Assembly: GCA_016720585.1 (NCBI GenBank)
Contig: JADKKH010000006.1
Location: forward strand, 248,001 to 312,000
Source of the DNA: Chitinophagaceae bacterium
Lineage (GTDB): Bacteria > Bacteroidota > Bacteroidia > Chitinophagales > Chitinophagaceae
DNA: 64,000 bases
Reading direction: 5' to 3'
In this document: one piece after another, positions 46,798 through 54,844 of the stretch
How positions within the stretch are numbered: position 1 is the stretch's first letter
Layout: every line of letters starts with the position of its first letter
Program-made: the position numbers and the translations under genes
Notes under the pieces: model-generated
Told to the model about the DNA's origin: nothing
Databases searched by the model: none
What the model saw: the letters and a program-made list of their open reading frames with translations, nothing else

Positions 46798-48081
46798 ATG
46801 AAATTGCCTGTTATTTATAAGACTGCAGAGGAAGCTTTATCGGTTATCAAGTCCGGCGATCGTGTATTTGTCCACGGCAGCGCACAAACGCCCCATTATT
46901 TGTTACGGGAATTGGCGAAAATGGCTCCCGGTTTACGCAATGTTGAACTAACTTTTATTACCGTCCAGGGAGAAATTGAAGTGGAGAAGCCACAATATGT
47001 TGATTCGTTTCATATCAACTGCATGTTTGTATCGGAGTCAATTCGTAAGGCGGTAAATGAGGGCAGGGCTGATTTTATTCCCGTTTTTTTAAGTGATATT
47101 CCTGATCTGTTTCGCAAACAAATGAAGCTGGATGTTGCGCTGGTACAGGTTTCACCACCTGATCAACATGGGTATTGTTCTTTAGGCGTTTCGGTAGATA
47201 TTGCCCGTAGCGCTGTTAACACGGCAAAACATATTATTGCCCAGGTTAACCCGAGGGTGCCCCGAACACACGGCGACAGCCTGGTACATACCAAGCGTTT
47301 TACTTCTATGGTTTACTACTCGGAGGAGTTACCGGAAGTTGATTATAGTGCAAAAATCGGTGAAGATGAAATGAAGATCGGAAAATTGATAGCCGGAATT
47401 ATTGAAGATGGCAGCACCCTGCAAATGGGTATTGGCTCTATTCCGGATGCGGTTTTGAAATCTTTATATCATCATAAAAATCTGGGTGTACATACTGAGA
47501 TGTGCAGCGATGGTATCATTGACTTATTTGATAAGGATGTCATTAATAATTCGCAGAAAAATATTCATCCCAATAAAACTGTAACGGGTTTTGCCGTAGG
47601 TACCCGTCGTTTGTATGATTATGTGGATGATAACCCGGCATTTGTTTTCCTGGATATCGATTATGTAAATGATCCGCATGTTATCCGCCGGAACCCCAAA
47701 GTAGTAGCGATCAACAGTGCCATTGAAGTGGATATTACGGGTCAGGTTTGTGCGGACTCCATCGGTACCATGCAATACAGCGGCATTGGCGGGCAGATGG
47801 ATTTTATTAGGGGGGCTGCATTGAGCGAAGGCGGTAAGCCGATCATTGCATTAACCAGCCGCACCAACAAAGGGATCAACCGAATTGTACCCTTTCTGCG
47901 ACCAGGAGCTGGTGTGGTAACTACCCGGGGCCATATTCATTATGTGGTTACAGAATACGGGATCGCCTATTTATTTGGAAAAAATCTCCGGCAAAGAGCC
48001 AAAGCTTTAGTGGAGATTGCCCATCCCGATGACCGGGAGATGCTGGAAAAAGCCTGTATAGAAAGATTTCATTCCTTTTAA
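46798..48081 (+). CDS. Acetyl-CoA hydrolase/transferase family protein
   Basis: 427 residues, two CoA-transferase family I-type halves. Seen: FVHGSAQTPHYLLRELA, VSPPDQHGYCSLGVSVD, GIGSIPDAVLKSLYHHKNLG, INSAIEVDITGQVCADSIG with the expected catalytic Glu in the segment, GGQMDFIRGAALS, and HYVVTEYGIAYLFGKNLRQR. Closest in style to 4-hydroxybutyrate/acetyl-CoA CoA-transferases. Moves CoA between small organic acids in the cytoplasm; exact acids unknown. Starts 24 bases after the truncated aroQ. Confidence 0.9.
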   Translation: MKLPVIYKTAEEALSVIKSGDRVFVHGSAQTPHYLLRELAKMAPGLRNVELTFITVQGEIEVEKPQYVDSFHINCMFVSESIRKAVNEGRADFIPVFLSDIPDLFRKQMKLDVALVQVSPPDQHGYCSLGVSVDIARSAVNTAKHIIAQVNPRVPRTHGDSLVHTKRFTSMVYYSEELPEVDYSAKIGEDEMKIGKLIAGIIEDGSTLQMGIGSIPDAVLKSLYHHKNLGVHTEMCSDGIIDLFDKDVINNSQKNIHPNKTVTGFAVGTRRLYDYVDDNPAFVFLDIDYVNDPHVIRRNPKVVAINSAIEVDITGQVCADSIGTMQYSGIGGQMDFIRGAALSEGGKPIIALTSRTNKGINRIVPFLRPGAGVVTTRGHIHYVVTEYGIAYLFGKNLRQRAKALVEIAHPDDREMLEKACIERFHSF

Positions 48082-48240
48082 TTATCCGTGTTTCCCGGTA
48101 CGGACATTTTTATTCAACAGAAAGGCTAATTAATGTTTTGAGTTGCTGGTGTATATTTGAAATCTCGCCTGACCTGTCTCGGCTCAGACAAGAGGCAAGA
48201 TCACTTCTTATACCCTATCAAGTAGATGTCTTCAAAAATT

Positions 48241-48280
48241 TTTGCCACAAAGACGCAAAACCACGAAGATGCACAAAGAA
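48241..48280 (+). repeat. Left inverted repeat flanking the GxxExxY gene
   Basis: TTTGCCACAAAGACGCAAAA, then CCACGAAGATGCACAAAGAA. Matches the right repeat at 48682-48720 in opposite orientation (TGCCACAAAG-R-C-R-CAAA core). The start codon of the gene lies inside this repeat. Confidence 0.72.
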
Positions 48281-48670
48281 GATTTTAAACCACTAACTGC
48301 CGCGGAAGAAAAGACTGGCAAACTCATTGTCAATGCTGCTTATGTAGTTCATAAAGCACTTGGACCCGGCCTGTTGGAAAAAGTCTATGAGGTTTGTTTC
48401 TGCCATGTTTTGGCTAAAGATGGCTGTGACATAAAACGACAATTGGATATACCCATCGTGTTTGATGAAATAGTATTCAGTGAAGGTTTGCGATTAGATG
48501 TTTTGGTAAATGATTTAGTGATTTGCGAACTTAAAGCATTGGAAACGGTCAATCCTGTTTGGCAAGCACAAATACTGAGTCATCTGAAATTAACGGGCAA
48601 GCGACTTGGTTATCTGATTAACTTTAATGTGCCATTAATAAAAGATGGTATAAAACGATTCATTATATGA
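48269..48670 (+). CDS. GxxExxY protein (PD-(D/E)XK-like family)
   Basis: 133 residues from the ATG at 48269; an upstream in-frame TTG at 48242 falls in the repeat and is unlikely. Family marks: NAAYVVHKALGPGLLEKVYE (the GxxExxY motif G-P-G-L-L-E-K-V-Y), then DIPIVFDE, LRLDVLVNDLVICELKAL with the D...E-x-K nuclease-like triad, and the end LIKDGIKRFI. Biochemical role unknown; the fold suggests a nuclease. Flanking inverted repeats suggest it moves or spreads as a cassette. Confidence 0.9.
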   Translation: MHKEDFKPLTAAEEKTGKLIVNAAYVVHKALGPGLLEKVYEVCFCHVLAKDGCDIKRQLDIPIVFDEIVFSEGLRLDVLVNDLVICELKALETVNPVWQAQILSHLKLTGKRLGYLINFNVPLIKDGIKRFII

Positions 48671-48681
48671 TTGTGAACTAC

Positions 48682-48720
48682 TTAGTGAAACTTTGTGTAT
48701 TTGTGCCTTTGTGGCAGTAT
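48682..48720 (-). repeat. Right inverted repeat flanking the GxxExxY gene
   Basis: Reverse complement reads TACTGCCACAAAGGCACAAA, then TACACAAAGTTTCAC; aligns with the left repeat at 48241-48280 over about 17 bases with two differences. Confidence 0.72.
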
Positions 48721-48846
48721 TAATACTTTGAATAGTAACAATTTTTTATGTACAGCATAGCTCGGTAATATACGTAGCAACTCAAAAAATTAATTAGCCA
48801 ACAGAAATTAATTTGAGACGGGTAAACTACCTTTATTGTAACTCTG

Positions 48847-48862
48847 CCTGCCGGCTGGCAGG
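48847..48862. repeat. Short palindrome, CCTGCC-type
   Basis: CCTGCCGGCTGGCAGG, just upstream of the serine protease ribosome binding region; sister of 22059-22073. Confidence 0.6.
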
Positions 48863-48877
48863 TATAAACCAACTTTT

Positions 48878-50240
48878 ATGAAGAAAATATTTTTCATTAC
48901 TGCGCTTCTTTATTCGCTCGTTTCTTTTTCCCAGCAAACCGGGATGACGCCGGTACAGATTGCTGAAAGGAATAAACCGGGAACTGTAATGATCACGGCC
49001 ACGTATAAAGGGACCGTGAGTGCTGTACAGCCTGAGTTTGATGAGCCCGCGCTTGAAAACCTTGCCCGGGAAGTAAAACTGCAATTGGAAAGCGAGGGAA
49101 AGTTTACCACGGATGTATTCTGGAATACGTATATAAAAGCCTTTTGTGCAGACGTAAGTAAATATATGATGCGTGGAACCGAGACCGTGAGCAAGGAACT
49201 TAATACCACGATGATGGGATCGGGTTTTATTATCACCCCGGATGGTTATGGTTATTACCAACGCACATGTTGTTGATGAAAATGATGATGAGACCCGGAA
49301 GAATTTTGTCAAGCAGGCTTTCCAGGAAATACTGGACGATGATGCCAAAACGCTGGAAGAAACCATGGGTCGTAAGCTCACGGAAGATGAGGACAAGGCA
49401 CTGACAGAAGCCAACAGCTGGTATTTTTCCCAGGCGATGGAAGTGGGAAACATCAAAAAAGAATTTAATGTGGTGTTGGGCATTTCCGGGGATAAGGGCA
49501 AAATTGTTCCCCTGACTATCCGGGCAAACATTGTTACACAGGGCAAACCTATTCCGGGCAAAGATGTCGCTATTCTGAAACTCACCGAGAAACATACATA
49601 TCCCACCATCCGTATTGGTGATGATAAAGCGATGCGGGTAGGAGACCCGGTATATGTATTGGGTTATCCCGCAGTTGCCACTTTTAATCCCTTGCTTTCT
49701 GAAGAGACTATATCCGAAGCAACCTTAACCAAGGGGCTTGTGAGTGCTAAAAAAAATATGAAAGATGGCTGGGAAGTATTGCAGATAGATGCGGCTATTA
49801 CACATGGCAACAGCGGTGGACCGGTAATGAATGAACAGGGTGAAGTAATTGGCCTGGCCACATTTGTTAGCGTGGATGAGCAACGCAAGCAGGAAGTGCA
49901 GGGTATGAACTTTATTGTACCTACCACTATTGTGAATGAGTTTGTTGATAAAGCAAAGATCAAACCGGGGATGAGTGATATTTCGCTGGCTTACGAAGAG
50001 GCCATGAATTTATTTGACAAAGCCCGGTATAAAAAAGCCTTACTGAAGTTTAAGGAGGTGAAAGATATGAACCCTTCCTTTCCTTTTATAGACAGCTATG
50101 TCAGCCAGACCCAAAAAAATATTGATAAGGGGCTGGATAAGGAACCAAAGGATATGATGCTGTATTATTATATCGGGGGCGGGGTGTTGGTGTTTGTATT
50201 AATCTTGTTTTTTGTATTGAGGAGGAAGAAAAAGGCCTGA
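48878..50240 (+). CDS. Membrane-anchored trypsin-like (HtrA-type) serine protease, one frameshift
   Basis: About 454 residues after repair. Signal peptide MKKIFFITALLYSLVSFSQ. Catalytic triad of the chymotrypsin fold: His in ITNAHVVDEN, Asp in GKDVAILKLTEK, Ser in ITHGNSGGPVMNE. A C-terminal TPR-like helical pair (DKARYKKALLKFKEVKDMNP) precedes one transmembrane helix (YYYIGGGVLVFVLILFFVL) and a basic end. No PDZ domain. One extra G at 49250-49251 breaks the frame within GYVITNAHVV. Open pieces are 48878-49276 and 49242-50240. Probably faces the periplasm and degrades or senses misfolded proteins. Confidence 0.88.
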
Positions 50241-50251
50241 TGCTAACAATT

Positions 50252-50282
50252 AAAAGAGCGAAACATTATGCTTCGCTCTTTT
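50252..50282. terminator. Bidirectional terminator
   Basis: AAAAGAGCGAA / TTCGCTCTTTT, an 11-bp perfect stem with a 9-base loop, lying between the convergent protease and BNR genes. Confidence 0.9.
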
Positions 50283-50305
50283 AATAAATTTTATTTCAAT
50301 CCTTG

Positions 50306-52942
50306 TTAATCTTCTTCTTCATTTTTTTTCTCAGTCTTCTTTGGCTTTTCTTTCTTCTTCATCCACTCCGCATCTTTTTTCAATCCTTGCACATAATCCA
50401 GTTTACTCACATACAAACTGCGGCCATGCGTGCCCAGGATAATCTCATTTTCTCTTACCTGTATGGCAATATCATGCACAGGAACAGATTTTGGCAAGCC
50501 CCCATTCCAGGTCATAAAATTATTCCCCTGGTCGAAACTTACATATAAACCACCATCGCTGCCCACATAAAGTATGCTGTCGTTTTTTGGATCTTCACGA
50601 ATCACATTTAACGGTTCAAAGGGAAGGTCTTTGCCTAATTGCTTCCAACTCATTCCATAATCATCACTCATATATAAATAAGGAGCAAAATTATCACCAC
50701 GGTAACCATTGAGACAGACATAGACTCTTCCTTCTTTATGCTGAGAAGCAATTACTCTGCTTACCCACAATCCTTGAGTCATGAGTCGGGAGTCGGGAGT
50801 TACAGATTTCCCTTTTTTAGGACTTGTCTCTTTTTCTGCAACCTGACTGATGAGTTGCCATGAATACCCGCCGTCTTTTGAAAGATGGATATTGCCATCA
50901 TCGGTTCCGGCATATAACATACCAAAACGAAGTGATGATTCACTTAAGGTTGTAATAGTTCCGTAGGGCACATTACCGGCAACTTTTCCATTGCTCAGAT
51001 CTTTACTCATGCCTACCAGGGTGTCGCCCCTGTTGAGAGAACGGTATAAACGATTCGAAGCGATATAAAAAATATCCTGGTTGTGTTTGCTTAATAAAAT
51101 AGGGGTCTGCCAGTTGAAACGCAATGGTGTTTCACCCAATTCATGCTGCGGACGAACTGATTTTCTATCGCCCCTTGTTTTTCTGTTTAACCTTGAATAA
51201 ACGCCAAATTGTGATCTTGCACAGGTGGTGGTATTATCCCTTGTGTCCACCTGAACCTGCATGCCATCGCCACCAACTAACGATTTATAAGGATAATCGC
51301 CTGAGCTCTGCCAACCGATATTGGCACGGTAAGAAGAAGGTCCGTACCAGACATTATTATCCTGGAGGCCACCATAAACATTATAAGGCTTATCATCATC
51401 CGTAACAACAGAATAAAACTGCCCGACAGGTGGTGTATTGGCAAAAAACCAATGTTCACCGTTATCATAAGTAATATTACAGCCCCCATCGTTTCCATTG
51501 ATCATATGATCATCTCTTTTAGGATCGATCCAGATGGCATGATGATCGCTATGCACATTGCGCTGGTCCATACTTTTGAATGTCTTGCCACCATCTGTTG
51601 ATAGCTGAATCGATATACCGAAGATGACCACTTTGTTTTCATTCATTGGCGAAACATATATTTTTCCAAAGTAATAACCATAGGTACTGTAGATATTGAT
51701 TGCTTTGGTATTTGTTTTTTTCCAGGTCATACCGGCGTCATCGCTGCGATACACTTCACATCCACTGATACCTGTATTCTGAAAACCATCATCACTGTCG
51801 AGGTAATCCCATACGGCTGTAGGTTTTACTTTTTCCGCAGCCACCATTTCTTTTACGGATTTTGCCGTGTATTTGCGGGGGAAGAAACTTTTTCTTAAAA
51901 AAGTATCCAGTTTTTTACTGTCAAGTGCTGCAAATTGTTCTTTGGTTAAAGATTTGAAATCATCTTTTTTGTACAAGGAGTCATTTTTCTTTGTGGTATC
52001 GGGTTTTGGTGTGTTGTTATCAACGATCGCATAAACGATATTGGGGTTTTTCGGGTAGACCGCCAAACCAATTCTTCCGATCTTATCACCGGTCATAAAA
52101 CCTGAACCGGGACCGGAAATCAATTTCCAGGTTTCACCACCATCACTGCTTTTATAAATACCACTTGTTTTCCCGCTTTCCTCAAACTTCCAGGCACGGC
52201 GGACCCGGTACCACATGGCTGCATACACTTCATTGGGATTGGCAGGATTAATATCCATTTCAATCCCACCGGTGTTATCATCCACATACAAGGTTTGTTT
52301 CCACGTTTTGCCACCATCAGTTGTTTTGTAAATACCTCTTTCTTTATTGGCCGAATAGAGATGACCCAGTACGGCTACCCAGGCAATATTTGCATTGGTT
52401 GGATGCAACAGTACTTTCCCGATATGATGTGATTCGGGCAGACCAAGATATTCCCATGTTTTGCCATTATTATTTGTTTTAAAAACACCGGTTCCGGAAT
52501 AGGAGGAACGGCTGCTGTTCACTTCACCGGTGCCTACCCAGATCAATCGGGGAGTTGCCGTCCAGTTAACGGCTATATCACCAATAATCAATACATCAAG
52601 ACTGTCCATAATGGGTGTGAAGCTCTGACCATTATTTGTTGTGTGCCATAATCCGCCGGAGGCATAAGCCACATAAAATTCAGTCGGATCTTCCGGGTTG
52701 GCATCTATATCCACCACCCGGCCGCTCATGATGGAAGGTCCTATATTCCGGAATGCTATTTCATTAAGCAACGAACGGGACTCCAGTTTGCGTCTTTGAT
52801 CAAGTCCCTGCATTCTTTCGGCGGCGGGAGTGGGGTTTACCTGGGAGAAGGCAAATGTGATAATGTGCAAATATGAAAATGTGCAAATGGCTGACAGCAA
52901 AAGTCTTCTCTGGCCGGCAAGATTTTTTAACAATTGGAACAT
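50306..52942 (-). CDS. BNR/sortilin (VPS10)-like repeat protein
   Basis: 878 residues, intact frame. BNR/YVTN-type blades throughout: GGLWHTTNNGQSFTPIMD, GIYKTTDGGKTWKQTLYVDD, GIYKSSDGGETWKLISG, GIQLSTDGGKTFKSM-like and LYMSDDYGMSWKQLGKDLPF. This gives the ten-bladed propeller of sortilin-like proteins; the end is a lysine/glutamate-rich tail (KKKEKPKKTEKKNEEED). Secreted or outer-membrane; role unknown, often listed as glycosyl hydrolase by name only. The N-terminal segment (about residues 17-31, SAICTFSYLHIITFAF) and the segment about 715-723 (TPDSRLMTQ) are encoded by repeats that are intergenic elsewhere in the window. Confidence 0.87.
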   Translation of the reverse strand: MFQLLKNLAGQRRLLLSAICTFSYLHIITFAFSQVNPTPAAERMQGLDQRRKLESRSLLNEIAFRNIGPSIMSGRVVDIDANPEDPTEFYVAYASGGLWHTTNNGQSFTPIMDSLDVLIIGDIAVNWTATPRLIWVGTGEVNSSRSSYSGTGVFKTNNNGKTWEYLGLPESHHIGKVLLHPTNANIAWVAVLGHLYSANKERGIYKTTDGGKTWKQTLYVDDNTGGIEMDINPANPNEVYAAMWYRVRRAWKFEESGKTSGIYKSSDGGETWKLISGPGSGFMTGDKIGRIGLAVYPKNPNIVYAIVDNNTPKPDTTKKNDSLYKKDDFKSLTKEQFAALDSKKLDTFLRKSFFPRKYTAKSVKEMVAAEKVKPTAVWDYLDSDDGFQNTGISGCEVYRSDDAGMTWKKTNTKAINIYSTYGYYFGKIYVSPMNENKVVIFGISIQLSTDGGKTFKSMDQRNVHSDHHAIWIDPKRDDHMINGNDGGCNITYDNGEHWFFANTPPVGQFYSVVTDDDKPYNVYGGLQDNNVWYGPSSYRANIGWQSSGDYPYKSLVGGDGMQVQVDTRDNTTTCARSQFGVYSRLNRKTRGDRKSVRPQHELGETPLRFNWQTPILLSKHNQDIFYIASNRLYRSLNRGDTLVGMSKDLSNGKVAGNVPYGTITTLSESSLRFGMLYAGTDDGNIHLSKDGGYSWQLISQVAEKETSPKKGKSVTPDSRLMTQGLWVSRVIASQHKEGRVYVCLNGYRGDNFAPYLYMSDDYGMSWKQLGKDLPFEPLNVIREDPKNDSILYVGSDGGLYVSFDQGNNFMTWNGGLPKSVPVHDIAIQVRENEIILGTHGRSLYVSKLDYVQGLKKDAEWMKKKEKPKKTEKKNEEED
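50773..50800. repeat. GGAGTC-type repeat inside the BNR coding sequence
   Basis: CTTGAGTCATGAGTCGGGAG, then TCGGGAGT. Same unit as in the spacers at 41552, 42026 and 44463. In frame on the minus strand it encodes TPDSRLMTQ. Confidence 0.75.
52851..52893. repeat. AGCAAATTA/TGCAAATATG-type repeat inside the BNR signal region
   Basis: GCAAATGTGATAATGTGCAA, then ATATGAAAATGTGCAAATG. Resembles the spacer repeat at 44598-44637. On the minus strand it encodes the hydrophobic part of the N-terminus. Confidence 0.55.
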
Positions 52943-53029
52943 AAAAGCAGTTAATTTTCGTTAGTAAATTGCAGTAGCGTGAAGCGAACAGCATGTAGCC
53001 TGCCGCTTCTCTTTCAAACTTACTAAACT

Positions 53030-53740
53030 ATGCGATTGATTGTTGCCCTCTTTTTATTTATTTCTATCAGTGGTTCCGGCCAGTGGAAAAGCTTTACACT
53101 CAACGTAAAAGGGGATACGCTCAACCGGGTGGATATGAATGGCAAAAAGCAGGGACCCTGGTCGGTACATGTGGATGACCTTAGAGGAGAAAGGGGCTAT
53201 GAAGAAGAGGGTTATTATGAAAATGACCAGAGGACGGGTACCTGGAAAAAATTTTCATTGGAAGGTGTGAAAATTGCTGAAGAAAATTATGCCTGGGGAA
53301 AACTGCATGGTAAAGCCCAATATTATACATATAACGGTGGATTGTTACGGGAAGAAAGCTGGCGTGCCATGGACCCAAAAGTTGCTTATGATACCGTTGC
53401 CGTGTATGACCTGAAAGATGCTTCCAAAGTAATGAATTGGGTGGTGGTAAAAAATGAAGGGGTATCATTAAAGCATGGCAAATGGACCTATTACGAACCC
53501 CGGGAAGGAACGATTGAAGCCACCGAGTTTTATGTTATGAACAAATTGCGGACAGAAAACGATGAATTCATCGGTGATGATGATATCCGGCCGATCGATG
53601 TCAGTAAATCAAAAATAGATACTTCCGGTAAAAAAGCATTGGCCAAACCACAGGCCATCCTGGACTATGAAAAGAAAAACTCCGGGAAAAAGAAAATAAA
53701 ATCAAGAGATGGGCAGACGGGCTATTTGCCGGTGCCGTAA
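53030..53740 (+). CDS. YwqK/MORN-type repeat secreted protein
   Basis: 236 residues. Signal peptide MRLIVALFLFISISGSGQ. MORN-like variants: MNGKKQGPWSVHVDDLRGER, YEEEGYYENDQRTGTWKKFS, YAWGKLHGKAQYYTYNGGLL and LKHGKWTYYEPREG. Bacteroidota proteins of this type are usually labelled toxin-antitoxin YwqK family; no toxin partner is beside it, so the label should not be taken as function. Divergent from the BNR gene. Confidence 0.78.
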   Translation: MRLIVALFLFISISGSGQWKSFTLNVKGDTLNRVDMNGKKQGPWSVHVDDLRGERGYEEEGYYENDQRTGTWKKFSLEGVKIAEENYAWGKLHGKAQYYTYNGGLLREESWRAMDPKVAYDTVAVYDLKDASKVMNWVVVKNEGVSLKHGKWTYYEPREGTIEATEFYVMNKLRTENDEFIGDDDIRPIDVSKSKIDTSGKKALAKPQAILDYEKKNSGKKKIKSRDGQTGYLPVP

Positions 53741-53749
53741 AACAGGATT

Positions 53750-54613
53750 TTATTTAGCACTCCTTTTAAAAAAGTTGCTGAAAAATAATAACTGGTAGGG
53801 TACCGCATTTCTCCAGTAGGCCCAGTCATGTTTCCCCGGCCTCACGATATAGTCATGTGCAAGTTTCAGCTGCAAAAGTTTTTCATGAAATAATTTATTG
53901 GCTTCGAAATAAAAATCGTCCACCCCGCAATCAAAGATCATTGTCAGCGTATCTGCAAGGCTGGTCTGCAACCGTTTTTTATATTCATCCACCACATGGA
54001 TTACCACATTTTTTTGCCAGTTTTCAGCATGCGTGAGGGTATCGCCCAGCCTTTTCATTATATCAAATTTGTTGCGGCTGTAATTCAGATCCATGCCACC
54101 ACTCATCGAGCCGCAGGCACCAAAAAAATCCGGGTGACGGAGTGCCAGAAGAAAAGCGCCATGCCCACCCATACTTAAACCAGTAATGACTCTGCCAGCC
54201 CGGTTTTTGATAGTAGGGTAATGCGCATCAATATACGCAGGGACTTCGTTGCTTATATACGTTTCATACTTCATGGTGGAATCCACCGGGCTGTCGAAGT
54301 ACCAGCTACTCTTTCCTCCATCGGGGCAAACGATCATCAGCTTGTATTGGTCCGCATATTCTTTTAATTGCGGCACCCGGATAATCCAGTTGCTGTACCA
54401 GCCATCATAACCATGCAACAGGTACACAACCGGAAACTCCATATTTTTTCCGCCACGGCCGGCATGCTTTTTATTTAGTTCAGGTTTTATTACCACACAT
54501 TTAAATTCTTTGTGCATGGCATTGCTGTAAATGCTGATGGTGTCAACCGTGGCTGCGTGAGATGCGGTTACCAGGGAAAAAATAATTACCGGTAAGAATG
54601 CTTTCCTGATCAT
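53750..54613 (-). CDS. Secreted alpha/beta-hydrolase, esterase D-like family
   Basis: 287 residues with signal peptide (to about SHAATVDT). PF00756-type fold: VVYLLHGYDGWYSNWIIRVP, nucleophile elbow VITGLSMGGHGAFLLALRHP, Asp in FDCGVDDFYFE, His in RPGKHDWAYW. Relatives include S-formylglutathione hydrolase, acetylxylan and feruloyl esterases. Substrate open; export suggests an ester in polymer breakdown. Confidence 0.88.
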   Translation of the reverse strand: MIRKAFLPVIIFSLVTASHAATVDTISIYSNAMHKEFKCVVIKPELNKKHAGRGGKNMEFPVVYLLHGYDGWYSNWIIRVPQLKEYADQYKLMIVCPDGGKSSWYFDSPVDSTMKYETYISNEVPAYIDAHYPTIKNRAGRVITGLSMGGHGAFLLALRHPDFFGACGSMSGGMDLNYSRNKFDIMKRLGDTLTHAENWQKNVVIHVVDEYKKRLQTSLADTLTMIFDCGVDDFYFEANKLFHEKLLQLKLAHDYIVRPGKHDWAYWRNAVPYQLLFFSNFFKRSAK

Positions 54614-54682
54614 ATCTAAAAATAAGAATTATCATAAACCCACCCCATTTATATGGGCATTTAATATTAGAAACTAATGCTG

Positions 54683-54700
54683 CTCCGCCAACCGGCGGAA
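54683..54700. repeat. Palindrome CTCCGCCAACCGGCGGAA
   Basis: Near copy of 42619-42636, with arms CTCCGCC / GGCGGAA. Confidence 0.6.
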
Positions 54701-54805
54701 GGGGATGGAAACTCTGTTATATCACGATGAATAGAAAAAGCCATTTGCTTTAAAACAAATAGCTTGTGATAAAGTGGGTTACACTTTTTGGATCTGTGCG
54801 GCAGC

Positions 54806-54840
54806 AAGTCTCCCCAGCGGGGAGATTTAGAGGGGCTTTA
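54806..54840 (-). repeat. AAGCCCCTCTAAATCTCCCC-type hairpin repeat
   Basis: Minus strand reads TAAAGCCCCTCTAAATCTCC, then CCGCTGGGGAGACTT. TCTCCCC-GCT-GGGGAGA is a strong hairpin 15-40 bases beyond the M1 peptidase stop. It may serve as its terminator; the whole unit looks like a mobile-type intergenic repeat. Confidence 0.55.
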
Positions 54841-54844
54841 CTCC

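Noticed and set aside
48082..48268. tRNA or small RNA gene in the spacer
   Set aside because: No cloverleaf arms or T-arm consensus found; only the left inverted repeat is recognisable.
53030..53740. Toxin-antitoxin pair based on the YwqK label
   Set aside because: No small toxin-like gene is adjacent and the protein is secreted.
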